The notes under the pieces are model-generated. The model made no database searches. It was not told where the DNA came from and saw only the letters and a list, made by a program, of their open reading frames with translations. Below are positions 12,068-23,393 of a DNA stretch of 64,000 nt, in pieces. The DNA is taken from the NCBI GenBank assembly GCA_009760855.2, contig WPIO01000001.1, positions 23,174,001-23,238,000 of the forward strand, in the 5' to 3' direction. The position numbers were made by a program, and so were the translations under genes. How positions within the stretch are numbered: the first letter of the stretch is position 1; each line of letters begins with the position of its first letter. This stretch comes from Cristatella mucedo. Lineage: Eukaryota > Bryozoa > Phylactolaemata > Cristatellidae.

Positions 12068-12753
12068 ACTTTATAGGTAATCCCAAAAGAAACATGATTT
12101 TTAAGTGAGAATTTAAATTGAAATTAACTTGGGTGAAACAACCTGCAGCCAGTTTCAAGAATTGATCTTGAATCTTTAAAGTGCCAAGTCAGGTGATAAT
12201 GATAATAAATTTGAATAGAACCTTCAGAGAACTTAATCTCTTTCTATGTACTTTATATGTGCTGCAAGGGAAGATTTATCATATGGCTACTGATAGCATG
12301 CACAGTGTCAGGATCAATATTATGGTAGGAGTTAACAAGCAAAGTATCAGCACAGATAAGCAGTCGAAGAGCAAATCATGAGGAACCAGCAAACTCTGTC
12401 AGACACATGTGCTATATAGGCAATCCAAGAAGAAACATGATTTTTAAGGGAGAATTTTAATTAAAATAAACACTGGTAAAACAAATTGCAGCCAGTCTCA
12501 AGAATTGATCTTGAATCTTCTCAGTTCCACGTCAGGTGATAATAATAATAAATTCGAATAGAACCTTCATAGAACCTAATGTCTTTCTATATACTTTATA
12601 TATGCTGCAAGGGAAGATTTATCATATTGCTAATGATAGCATGCACAGCGTCAGGATCAATACTATGGTTGGAGTTAATAAGCAAAGTGTCAGCACAGAT
12701 AAGCAGTCGAAGAGCAAATCATGAGGAACCAGCATACTCGGTCAGACACTGGT
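12068..12753. repeat. 343 bp tandem duplication containing a LINE A end
   Basis: Two direct copies (about 12068-12410 and 12411-12753) align with a 343 bp offset: AGAAACATGATTTTTAAG occurs in both. Each contains an antisense LINE A 3' end (ATAATAATAAAT tail, CTTTCTAT...ACTTTATAT hairpin remnant, GCATGCACAG block) plus flanking sequence ending at GAGCAAATCATGAGGAACC. The LINE therefore inserted first and the end plus flank duplicated later. Confidence 0.8.
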
Positions 12754-13135
12754 GCATATTTCGCTCTTTTCAGTTTTTTTCACATAAGTTCATGTCGTAA
12801 CATCAGTCAGGTGTAAGTTCCAAGCTTTGGGAAAATACGAACTAAAGGTGCAGTCTCCGGAGGATTTTTCGAAGCACAGCTAGACTATCTGAGTCAAAAT
12901 AGTGTTTGGTACGCTGTTTAACCTGGTTTGTCAGAAGTTCTGCTGGGTAGGCTTAAGCTAGAGAATGAAGGGATGTAAAAGCGAGTGACAAAACATGAAG
13001 TCAATACGTAGCCTGATGCTAAACAGGTGCAGGTTGGAAAACGTGGGAACCAAGACGCTCAGAAGAGTGCAAATTGGCTGTAGAATTTAGTAACGACTGT
13101 AAGCACCTGATTGCTAAGTCAGGAATAATTTCAAT
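12190..13135 (-). mobile_element. LINE family A, minus-strand relic
   Basis: After the duplicated 3' end, the antisense RT C-terminal region continues through about 12800-13120. It shows AAGTTCCAAGCTTTGGGA (reverse complement of the TCCCAAAGCCTGGAAC block) and GTCTCCGGAGGATTT. It then shows the region complementary to the tryptophan-containing HWLP block and the CTCTGCAGC block. No frame survives. It is nested in the inferred large intron of the PAN-type gene. Confidence 0.7.
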
Positions 13136-13289
13136 TGGTGAATTGCATTTGTCCGTCTAAGTTTAGCCTTTCTACGATAAATTTGATTGCCATGACTCCA
13201 AGTAAAATATTCAGCAAATCAAAGCAGAATAAGCTGCACAAGTACTGAACTTTTTACGATCGCAATATTTAGTAGTCACGTTATTGCAG

Positions 13290-16200
13290 GTGAGCAAAGA
13301 TGGACTGCTCGTGATCTGTGACCGGCTATCCTACTCAAAACAGGACCTGCTTACCAAAAGGTGCGATTTCACCATCAATAAATACCTACTGGCTGGCCTT
13401 CTTTGGTAGGTCAGAAAGCATCAATCTGCATCCATCGTTCGCCCTATCAATCGCTTGGATATCATTCCTACGACCCATACATTTAAAATGCTGAACAACA
13501 TTTGTCGTGGTAGTAGATCACTCGTCGTGCCTCAGCACGTTAGAAAAAGCCCTCCTGCCACCGTTTCAAAGGTTCAGTTAAAAGGGTCTGCTGGACCGTC
13601 TCGGCTAGCAAGCTCGTCACTTTACCGGCGTCACATTATTAGAAAGCCTCTGAAATTGCTCCAGTTAAATATAAGCTCGTTAAAAATAAAGGGAGAAGCA
13701 AGATGCATTCAAATAGCGTAGGTATGGATAAATCCCTCCTTTGGTAGCTGTATATCTGAGACCTCCCAAATCGGATTCCTAATCTTTGAGTCCATGTGGT
13801 GTGACAATATTGGTGAAGAGGTGGATATAGTTTGTCTATAATTGTTGTGGTTTAAAGACATGTGGTTTCTGACATGATCCATCGGTTAGAGAGTTGCAAT
13901 CAGTTCCTCATCAAATACGATGCATCTCGCATTTGCGATCTACAGACCTCCTTACGGCTGTTTAACCTATTTGTTGAGGATTTCAGAGTACTTCGCTAAA
14001 ACATTTGTAAATGACAGGTCCTTTGCTGATTGCTCGAGGCTTCTGCATTCGCGTTTATTACCATATGAAAGCTCACATCCACTCATTTCATGACTATCTG
14101 AAGACCTATGGTTTGGTCCGACAGGGTCTTCACATCAATCACATTGGTGGCTGTATCTTGGATCAGTGTGCCATAGCTGAGTACCGCCTCGTTATTAAAC
14201 CACAGAAGCCACACTAAATTAACTGGCAATGCTAAAACTCCTCAGTCATGTCTGGCCACTTGTCGAATGTCCAAAAGAGATTACCGTCCAGAAATTAGAA
14301 GGCAATATACGTAGAATGTGGTTACCACAGCTTAAACCTGGCTGACGTTCTTGCTGCATGTCAAGATTCCGTTGGCATGATCTCTTTTGGGACATCGGCG
14401 GTACCTACGTATTCTTTTCTTCATAAACTCTGAGGTGAGAAGAACCAAAGAAAGTCTTAGTTATTACTGTCAAGCGTGAATCTGAAACGAGATGGAGTGC
14501 AAAAATTGAGGCTGTGAAAGCTATCAAGGATGGAATGAACAGTGTTGTAGATTTTTTGAAGCAAAAGCCTGACGAAACAAGTGGAACATGTGAAATAAGA
14601 AGTGAAGATTGTGTGCTTTAACTTTTTGGCTCTGTTTTAGTTTTGGTATAGCATTAAAAGGAAATTGACCACATTCCGAAAAGACTGCAAGATCCAAACA
14701 CGAAATTCATAGATACCTCTTTAGATATCCTCTCTCTTAAAATTGAGGTATTAAGACTTCGAGAGACCTTTGATAGGAATCACTATTAGATGCCGCAAAA
14801 GATGTGAATTGTGGGGCATTGCAATCATACGAAGAATCCGCTGAAGGACACACATGCCTGGAGAACTCTCTCAAGGTGTTGGTCTCAAGGAGGAGGAGGA
14901 GATTTCGAAAAACTTACAGAAAAACAGAATCTATCTCTGAAAACAAACTCCAACTAGATTTGCCCAGATATTCATGACAATATATTTCTTGGTAAAAGTT
15001 GAACAGATTTTGTAGACAGTTAACCAAACCAAACTCCGCCAGGAATTCCTAAATATTTGTGGCTTCCATTGATCTGATGTTTATGAACCAGAGCTGTACA
15101 ACGAAATATGTCACTGCAAAATAGTTCTTGTCACACATCACGACTCGGCACTAACAACACCACCGCAACTCACGTCTTTCATTGTCAGTTATGGAGTCGC
15201 GTTTCCTATATTGAGAGTTTCCATGAAAGTTCTTCTCATAATCGCTGTATCAGGAGCCAGATGGGAAACTTTCATTAAAGCAAGCTTAAGATAATTATGT
15301 CTTCACCTGAGAGAGTAAGTCTGATAAGATTGACTCTCCAGTTGGCCTTGATAAGCATAGAGAAAGAAAGAACCACTAGAAAATATTGACTTTCTAACTG
15401 TAGTAGAACAGTTTGCCACCTTCAAGACCAGAGAAGTTCCATGAAGTTACCTATGATACGAACCTCGTACCTTTACTACATTTGGTAAAACTTGCTCGAC
15501 CCGATACGGCTGCTAGGGTCTATTCTTTTGGCCTTCCTTCTGCGGTGGAGGTATTTTGCCGAAGTTTTTTGAAAGAGGAGGAGCGCCATTTTTAGCTTTG
15601 CTTCACCGGCATATAAAGATCTTGCTAGGCCTCCCAATCGGCCGAAAGCTTAGCATGCTTCACTGGTGCAATGAACGTGAAGCTCAGGATGACCCTTGAC
15701 CGGCATGCTCCCATAAATTCTTTCCATGAACAAAATCACGTTATATCCTTTAATTTTTCCCGAAATCCACAAAATGTGTTCCCCTTTGATTGCTAGCTAG
15801 AAAATTATTTTAAGGAGTGTGGGTCTGGCGCCGATCTAGTCTGAAGTCCTGCCAGTCAGACGCATAACACATATTTATGCGACCGAGGGCCGTTTGACCG
15901 CCTGAGGTCTCACTTCCCAGATACTAACGGTACGGCCGGCAAGTTTTGAGCTTCCGACGTTGAAATGACAGCACATATTAATTTCTCCATGAAGTCCCAT
16001 CAAACCGAAGCAATTTTTGAGAAAAATATTTTGCCTTCCCGAAGAGATGCACCAAGGAATCCGAATAAACGTTTTTATGTTAACAAAGTCGATTAAGAAG
16101 AGCTCGTCTCGTGCAGAGACTATACTGTCGCATCTGAGGTCTTCATTCGCAGACTCACTTAGTCGATCCATAGCTCTGAGTTTGATTGCTACAGTCTATA

Positions 16201-17920
16201 GACTATTTGTTCTTCGGAAATCTTTCCAATCACCCATTGCTCAGCCAATGCTTAAAACTCCTGGATTGGACTCATAGGTCATAGCAAACTATTTCCCAGT
16301 TTTCCTTTTTAGACAAAGATTCTCGAAAGAGTCTCTTTAAGAAACCTGCAGCATAAATTGAATATAATTAAGTCAGAGAAACTGCATTTAGGTTCAAGCG
16401 ACCCAACTCATCTGAAACAGCTGTCATCCCCATAGCCAATGAAATCCAATAAAGCAAATATGAACGGAACTGCAGTGCCATCGCCTTACTGGCCCTATCA
16501 CCAGCGTTCGCCAATATTAATACTAATATCCTTCATGAACGATTGAATACACCAATCGGTCTTGAAGATAAGGCACAGGCTTGGTTCAAATCTTGCTTTT
16601 TTGATCATATTCAGTCTGGTTCATGTGGAGGTAAATTAGCATCCAAGGTGCAAGTCACCAATGGAGGCCCTCAAGGTTCCGTTCTCCATTATTTCTCTAT
16701 TTATAATTGTATCTGGGAAGAGTGTACCCACGGAATTGGCTATCGTTTCTGTGCTGAGGCCAAACAGTGGTATTGATAGTTTAAATCATCCGAATCTGCT
16801 GAAGCTACAGCTAAATTTAACGCGGGCCTTGTAGATATTAAGTACAGTATGACAAACACCCCCAAACTTAGCGACAAGAAAACTAAACTGACTCCAAGCA
16901 TGTTTTTGGACTAGAAAACCTCGCTCTTCTAAGAGATTTGAATGCTTTTGGGTGACTGTCACCCTGTGCTCCAACTTGAATGTAAAGTTTTGAAAATTTT
17001 ACAAGGATGACTGCCTCCCAGCTAGCCATCACGTCACATCTGCATGTAAGATTAAGGACCGTCTGTCGTGGTAGCTTGCAAGCAATCAATTTACCCTCTC
17101 CTAGATTCTGTCTAGGTAGTGATCGCAATTCCTCTTTGGTAGGCTACCAAAAAACCGCTAGAGCTCTGCAGCTTGTAAATATATGTTGGAATGACTAGCT
17201 CATAATCCCAGACGATCAGCCATGTGTCTGCTTTGCTGAAGTTGCTTTGATGGCTACCACTTGATCAGTGGATACATAGTAAGTTCCTTAGACTGTCTCA
17301 CAAGGCGATCCTTGGATTGGCTCCTCCTTACCAAGTTGAACTGCTTCACTAGTCTAAACCTTCTCGTTCACGTAAGGCCTCTATTCTCTATGGACAATAA
17401 ATTAGCCAGTCCATTATTACGCTCACAGAGCTTTGGCGACAGAAGATTTTGCTTTGCAGGATCTAGGCTGGGGAACTCTTTACCGAAATTCGTGTGAAGT
17501 GACTTTACTCTACTGCTAATGACAGTGGTACATTCTATCTAGCAGTAATGAACTGCTACTTCCATGCTATTCACTTCCCCGTCTTCCCTCCTGACTGAGC
17601 GATGCTTTTCACTTTCTCTCGTTATGAGAGATAAGGTCTTTACACTAAGGTGAGCTGGTTTGGTCTAGCGGTTAAGGTGCTCGCCCGACCAAGATCTGAC
17701 TGAGGTCGTGGGCTCGAGCCCCGAGGCAAATGTGAAGCGCCTGAATAGAGATTGGGTTCTCTTAGGGCGCTATATAAATGAATTTTATTTATCTATTTAA
17801 AGGCTTCGGTAGAGAAAGACGCTTTGGATTTGGGCGTACCGTACAAAACTCTTATGTCTCACAACCACTTGGTCTTTGTGACTTTGCTAAATTTAAGATG
17901 GAGATACCTTACATTTTGAT
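13290..17920 (+). mobile_element. LINE family B, near full-length but heavily decayed
   Basis: The N-terminal region at about 13310-13720 aligns with the minus-strand family B copy (SKQDLL, KYLLAGLL, then LLQLNISSLKIKG, matching the other copy's LLNVRSLKTKG endonuclease start). Endonuclease remains run to about 14200 (HINHIGGCILDQ block). The 14.6-16 kb linker is poorly matched and may hold other material. The RT N-terminal part is at about 16180-16340 (SPIAQPMLKTPG). RT motifs sit near 16540-16760: GLEDKAQAWFKS, NGGPQGSVL, and GIGYRFCAEAKQ in place of the YxDD motif. The C-terminal region follows to about 17500. The 3' UTR is split by a SINE (17650-17798) and resumes to TGGAGATACCTTACATTTT near 17900. 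Stops and frameshifts occur throughout. Confidence 0.75.
17650..17798 (+). mobile_element. tRNA-derived SINE carrying the LINE A 3' hairpin
   Basis: The tRNA-like head has a box A region TGGTCTAGCGGTTAAGG (about 17661-17677) and a box B-like GTGGGCTCGAGCCCC (17708-17722), suitable for RNA polymerase III. It is joined directly to a tail beginning GCAAATGTGAAGCGCC. The tail has the same two-tier fold as LINE A: outer AGCGCC/GGCGCT, inner AGAGA/TCTCT, then TATATAAATGAATTTTATTT. It interrupts the 3' UTR of a family B LINE. Target-site duplications are not clear. The head is related to the antisense piece at 41498-41590. Confidence 0.85.
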
Positions 17921-18189
17921 CGAATTAAGACGCTAATAAAATGGCGCTAGATTAACGAATTAGATTTAGTTCTCCGAGGACGCTTCATCAAGTGCATTAA
18001 TAATATTAATATTATTATTATTATTTCGTAGGTATGTACCTACTAATTATTTATATTATCTTCTAAAGATTTCCAAATTATCAAAAGTGTTTTTTTTATC
18101 TACCTTGGCGTTTGAATTTTATTCCCCGGCATATTTTATCCTAATTTGGATGTGCTCCCTGCCAACCCAACCTCAAATAGCAGCGTAAG

Positions 18190-18390
18190 GTGGAAATGCG
18201 GATTTTTGCTTCTACTGACGGTGAGCTTGACAGTGAACTTACGGTCTGCTACTGGCTGAGGCTTTTGAAAAATTGTTACTTGCAAGCTAGAACTTCACTG
18301 GGTGAATTGCCGTGTGAAGTAGTAACGTTGGTCAACCGAAACCTGTTAACGCTAGAGATAGTGTCACCTTACATACGAGTGTCTTCGATT
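18190..18390 (+). repeat. Dispersed repeat, copy 1
   Basis: Shares blocks in the same order with 20565-20745: GTGAGC, CTGCTACTGGCTG, GAGG(C)TTTT, GTGCAAGCTA/TGCAAGCTAGA and GTAACGCT. It has a 67-codon open frame, but the second copy does not preserve the frame, so I treat it as a non-coding repeat of unknown class. Confidence 0.55.
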
Positions 18391-18698
18391 TGATGTCTAA
18401 ATCCACCCTAGTTTATTTAGATTTTAAATTTGCTTGTCAACAGCTTTTCTAGCAATTGAGAAGATTAAAGAGGCCTTAGATAGCTTAAACTGATGTCTTA
18501 TGCGCAGTCATTGTTTGAAGGTCACAGTCTGGCCGGCTGCCCGTCCAACGTGGAAATTGTAAGCTTGAAACTCAAGGAAACGGCAGCAAAGAATTGCAGT
18601 GAATAAAGGATCACCCACCACAGGATTTGATCCCACGACCTTAGGGTCGAGGTAGTGAAAACCAGCCACCTTACCTGGTTAAACAGCACAAGTAAATC
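18390..18698 (-). mobile_element. tRNA-derived SINE with long body, minus strand
   Basis: Reverse complement of 18600-18698 gives a tRNA-like head with box B-like GGTCGTGGGATCAAATCC, then GGTGATCCTTTATT. This is the junction block also found in the SINEs at 28780 and 29820. A ~210 bp body follows (18390-18605). The same body occurs again at 18755-18966 without the head. Confidence 0.6.
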
Positions 18699-18754
18699 TA
18701 TCGAATCCTGCTAAGGCTAGAGCCAATGGCAGCTTACCCACCGGTGTGTCGTTA

Positions 18755-18966
18755 CTTTGACGTCCAAACTCATCTTAGTTTATTTAGATATCAAATTTGC
18801 TTATTAAGAGTTTTTTGGTGAGTGAGAAGATTAGAGAGGCCTTGGATAGCTTTAACTGATGCCTTGTGTGCAGCCAGTGTTTGAAGATAACAGCCTAGTC
18901 GGCTGCCAGTCCAACGTCGGAATTTTAAGCTTGAAACTCAAGGAATCGGCAGCAAAAAATTGCAAC
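18755..18966 (-). repeat. Second copy of the SINE body
   Basis: Aligns with 18390-18605 through GTTTATTTAGAT, GAGGCCTTGGATAGCTT, GGCTGCCAGTCCAACGT and TTTTAAGCTTGAAACTCAAG. The pair lies about 365 bp apart as direct repeats flanking the tRNA-like head of the first copy. Confidence 0.7.
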
Positions 18967-20564
18967 GGATGCATTTTAATCTTAAGCGCCATTTAAAAAC
19001 CAGTCGTTTTACTCTTAATTATCTTTCAAGTCTCCTAAAAAGACACAGAGATCGCCATCCAGGAGCCCATCACTTGGCGCTCTAAGAAAATTCAGCTTCA
19101 ATCGAAGAAGTGTATACCGAAATACTGTATCTGTACTATTTCAAAACCATAATAATTGAAAGTGAACTGATTTATTAGTTAAAAATCTCATTTAACTTTT
19201 GCGATAGTTTTGATATTAATTTATAAAATCACACAGAATATACCTCTAGTTTTTTAATTTATGGCGATGAAAATTAAAAAAATAATGCACGATATTTATT
19301 TCACGAATTACTTGCTATACCAAGAACCATAATTAAATTAGTAAATAGTTTCAAAGAAGTTTAGAGCATATTTAACTAGTATAAGTAAATATATGGAGGT
19401 ACAGATGTGTGCGCAAATTTGGCTAAATCTCGCCCGGATGGCTTCTATGCAATCGGATTAATTTCCAAACCGTCGGTTTTTCGTATTTTTGCAATATCTT
19501 GTGTCTGGATAACGAATTTACATAGAACTATTGAAAATTATCCTTCCGTAAAATTGCGGGTAAAGATAATTTCTCACTCACGTCTCAACTGATATACACA
19601 AATAATTCAAACCTGAGTCAGCACTGGCAATAAAGTCAACTTCATTTGACCTTGCAAATATCTTGGCTTTAAATCCGTATAGCACACTACAAGCTTACTT
19701 TTGGTTCCCACACTTTGCCACCAAAGAAATTCTAGCTGGCCAACAATGGATTGACTTTAAAAAGACGGCCATTGTTATTAATAACACGAGCAAATATTTT
19801 AAGGCGGAAAGAATTTACCTCACAGATAAATGTGGATTCAAGTGTGGCATAATATATTTACAACAACAATGTTAAGATTAATATTGCATCTGCATATTAC
19901 CTAATAGATTTGAATCTTATTTTTTATACTTCATTCAAACAAGCCGAGATTAAACCACGTGCCATTATTGCAGACAACAAAATTTAGCAGTTGCAGCATT
20001 CATAAGTGCATAGTGAGAATTCAAAAGGGAAAGTGAAAAACTCTGAGTACAGTGTGTTATAGCTCCACAGCTAAAAAGCAGTCTGCTGAGTTTCATGAAG
20101 AAAAAACCTAGGCAGCTGTAGCATATTCATTAGCTATTAATTCCAGTATGGAAGCTGCTAATCAAACTATTTATTTAATAATCCGCCGGTTTCAAGGTGC
20201 TCAATTTAGAAGATGTGCATTTGATGGTTAAAGTAGTATGTGTTTGAATAGGGGAGTCCAACATTTAGCTTAAGAATACGTAGCTTATGATTCTATACGA
20301 GAGCGTGGAGTCGGCGGCATTTAACTGCAAGTCGATTATTCCTTAGGTTTGAATAGTGACGTGATTCATGCAGGATTTACTGTGCGAATATCTTGTGCGG
20401 GTTGTGGCTAATGTGGCCCATGCGACAGATATAGCTAGCATGGAGGTTCGAGATGATGGCCTGCAGCTCGGTGACGGTCAACAACAGCTGCATTGCTAAA
20501 CAGCTGCATTGCTGTGCTGCGACCATACTGCCCTGCAGTGTCTCTGTTGCATTTCATTCTTTGT
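18967..20564. other. AT-rich spacer, nothing recognised
   Basis: The sequence is AT-rich with scattered short open frames (about 60-70 codons near 19407 and 19663). These lack splice consensus or family resemblance. No transposon motif was recognised. Confidence 0.4.
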
Positions 20565-20745
20565 GCTGATAGTGAGCCTGATGGCGAGCTTAAGCCTGCT
20601 ACTGGCTGTGAGGTTTTCTGAAGTATTAATACGTGCAAGCTAAGTCTTTACGGGAGGGGTGGTGCCGCATGTTGTAGTCATATTTGCCCACTGAAACTTG
20701 GTAACGCTGGACACAAATACATACGTCTGATTTAGTATTGGGTTT
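20565..20745 (+). repeat. Dispersed repeat, copy 2
   Basis: Homologous to 18190-18390. Just upstream, around 20485-20520, is a short local duplication of ACAGCTGCATTGCT. Confidence 0.5.
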
Positions 20746-21659
20746 ATTGGTAGCTTTTATACCTTAATATTGCTGCCGTTCATTCACTAGTAATGGCGGC
20801 ATTTGCGAATGTTGCGTGTGCTTTATGGTGCTCCTTCCATCTAACTGCAGAAAGAAGGGAAGCTATTGCCCCCTACAATGGGACAGCTGCATCGGCGGCC
20901 CACTAATACTACACTCCGACTATTGAATAGTAAAAGATTACGTGCAAATTCAAGCCGAAAATCAATTGCCAAGTTCATTTCATTCAAGTACTGTGATTTG
21001 AATTTTTGCTATAGTTTTTTAATTACTGCACGTTTTGCACCACACCTGGACATGTTGTGGGTCTTGCTCCTCAAGGGCAAAATCTTGGCTAGCCCAGTGG
21101 CATCTTTGCTTGTTCTCAAAACAATTTCATCAGCATTTTTCGCAGTTCAATGTGATCAAATTTATGATAGTTTTTTTAGCAATAGATCATTTTTATTGGG
21201 CATTGTGATAACTTGATCGTAATTTTGGTGATTAAAACCTCGCAAAAGGCAATCAATTCCCACTGAAATTGAAATGCAAGGTCTTACTGATGCATAAGCA
21301 AACAGATGTATGCCTACTCCAGCTTCTTAAATATGGAGACACTCTTGATGACAGGTTTGTACCACTTTATCTAGTAAAGTGCAATGAATCATACACAGAT
21401 GTGCAGGTAAAGCGCAACAGAAAAAAAGACAAGTTCACAAAGACGAGGAGAAAGTTGACCCAACCAGATTCGTCTTTAGCTGAGATTAATTCCTTTTGAG
21501 TACCTCTTGACACGCCTAGATTATCCATACTTAACTGGCCTAGGTTCTCCTTCAGTGACTGACGCCAAGATTAAATTAAATCTAAAGGTTAGCTTATTAA
21601 ACAGCCTCGTGCGTAACAGATATGCCTTCCTTCTATCAATCTCGCTTGTGGACAAAATA
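20746..21659. other. Spacer without recognised content
   Basis: It holds an open frame of 116 codons at 20866-21216 and a 76-codon frame at 21269-21499. The first begins at GTG or TTG-type codons rather than a convincing start and contains hydrophobic low-specificity sequence. Neither resembles a family I know or has good flanking splice sites. Confidence 0.35.
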
Positions 21660-21745
21660 AAGAGCTGCATGCTGTAGGAATCGAACCAACGACCTGGATG
21701 TGAAGCGGAAACGCCCTAGCAGTAGATCGCAACAAACTACTTATT
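21660..21745 (-). repeat. tRNA-like SINE fragment
   Basis: Reverse complement carries a near-perfect box B, GGTCGTTGGTTCGATTCC, with an upstream CGCTTCACATCC segment. The 5' arm and any 3' tail are not recognisable, so it is a SINE or tRNA-pseudogene remnant. Confidence 0.5.
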
Positions 21746-23114
21746 GGCAAGTCTTGTTTAATCCTGGATTAAACTCCGACTTATGATAATTTCATAAATT
21801 TTTATTCCTGTAAAGTGTTTCCATAATCTTATGATTTAACAAAAAAATGCTCCTGTTTAGTTGAGCATTTTGCAGCCAATGCCTAGTCGGCCTACTTTAA
21901 GCTGAAAAAAGAGGCCAAAAAAGTATATCTGCTTAGATTACAGTAAGGCAGCTTTTCCAAACAAGTTAATGCATTATTTTTAAAATATTGAAAGAATATA
22001 TTGCGGAAATTTAATTTACAGAGAACTCTCAACTACTACCCAGAGTGGTAAGCCATTGGCGAAAACACTCGGAAGCTCGTCTGATAAAAAAAAAAATATA
22101 TCTAGCCAAAGACCTAGCTGCTACATTCCACTACTTATCTGTTTGTCCGACTTGCTCTTAATCAAGAATTGAATCGATTTAAAGTCTTTAGCCTATACTT
22201 CACTGCAATCGCTTGCATCAGCCCACCTATCTGACTTTCTCGCTCCTCCAATGGGCTTTCGAAACCACGTGGTCACCGGCTTCCAGTCGTACCCCAACTC
22301 GTAGCACTCACTTTAAAACTTTTGTTAGGGGCCTTCATATAGTCTGTACCTAAATTCTACTACTTGCTTCTGGCTTCTGTCACCAAATTGGTTGATTTTT
22401 CATCGTGGAAGTCTCATCAAAACGCGTACCAGTTCTAGTTGATTTTCCCAGAGTCCCAGTGAAAATTCACCCTTAGTTTTGTTGCGATTTCCACGATTGT
22501 ATCCGCACAACTAAGTGCCCGTTTCTAACAAGGTCTCCTTTTAATCAAGTCAAGTGACGTTCCTCGCGCTTTCCTCGGTACGGCACCTTGCTTTTCATCA
22601 TTCCTCCTGCTTCAGAGACTTGCAAATATCTGAAATAGAGATTAGACTCTTCTAAAGGGATATATAGAACAGTTATAATATAATTATGATCTTCGGAATT
22701 ATTACCAGCATTTAGTAGGTTATCATCGTGAAAAGAGCTGTTTAGTTGTGTATTTAAATTTTAGTTGCTACATGTGGTTCTAATTATGCCGTGAAATTTT
22801 AACTTTACTGACCGGTATAATAGTGATTACTTAACGGCAAATCTGCTCTAGTTCTCTGCGGTCGGTTAAGATAGCGGAAGTCTAGTTTAAGAGGCCCGAT
22901 AGCAGCCTAAAACGCTGATTGACTTTCAAGATAAATTCAAAAATTACCAATTTACTCAGTGCTTTTAAAATGAGTGCAAGCTACACTAAGTGTAAGCTAA
23001 TGCATATATTTCCACTTTAAGTCCGCTATTATATTTTTTTAATAAGATTGCACTGCCATTGCCTTTTTCTCAGCTTGATTAAAAGCAGAATGCATAACAG
23101 CTGAGCAGACTTAC
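21746..23114. other. Spacer with a possible LINE/SINE tail remnant
   Basis: Near 22622-22675 the plus strand reads GCAAATATCTG, AATAGAGATTAGACTCTTCT and a following GGGATATATA. This resembles the inner hairpin and end of the SINE at 17650. The rest was not recognised. If the PAN-type gene is real, the part left of 23115 is intron. Confidence 0.35.
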
Positions 23115-23393
23115 CAGTTCTTATCTTGTAGTAGCTAGACCATCCAGGATCAGTATCAATAGCATTTGTCCAAGAATCATAGAAATCTGCTTCTGAAAAA
23201 ATGCAGCTGCTTGTAATGCTATTGTAAGCAAACATACTGCATTGAAAGACCTCGCAAAGCTGTTGACATCGAGAAGCACTGGTCACCCGGTCCAGGGTGT
23301 AGGACCTTGGGCCATCAGTCTGTCCTGATAAGACTAGTAGGCCAACAATTTCGCGATAACTGGGGTCCGCTTTGCCGGAAACACTTTCATTCA
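23115..23393 (-). CDS. Exon encoding a PAN/apple domain
   Basis: On the minus strand the segment is bounded by a TTTTTGTAG acceptor (before 23393) and a consensus ACTG|GTAAGT donor (after 23115). It is 279 bp, 93 codons, phase 1 at both ends, the usual arrangement for shufflable extracellular domains. The peptide contains VTSASRCQQLCEVFQCSMFA, then YNSITSSCIFSEADFYDS and WSSYYKIRT. The Cys pattern CxxxC, x5, C, x11, C with F-x-Y after the third Cys is the PAN/apple core, a disulfide-bonded module for protein or carbohydrate binding. It may be joined to the exons at 11768-11949 and 10065-10225. No signal-peptide exon was identified upstream. Confidence 0.75.

Noticed and set aside
17650-17725. 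A functional tRNA gene
   Set aside because: The stem pairing is degraded and the sequence is fused to a LINE-type tail, so it is a SINE head.
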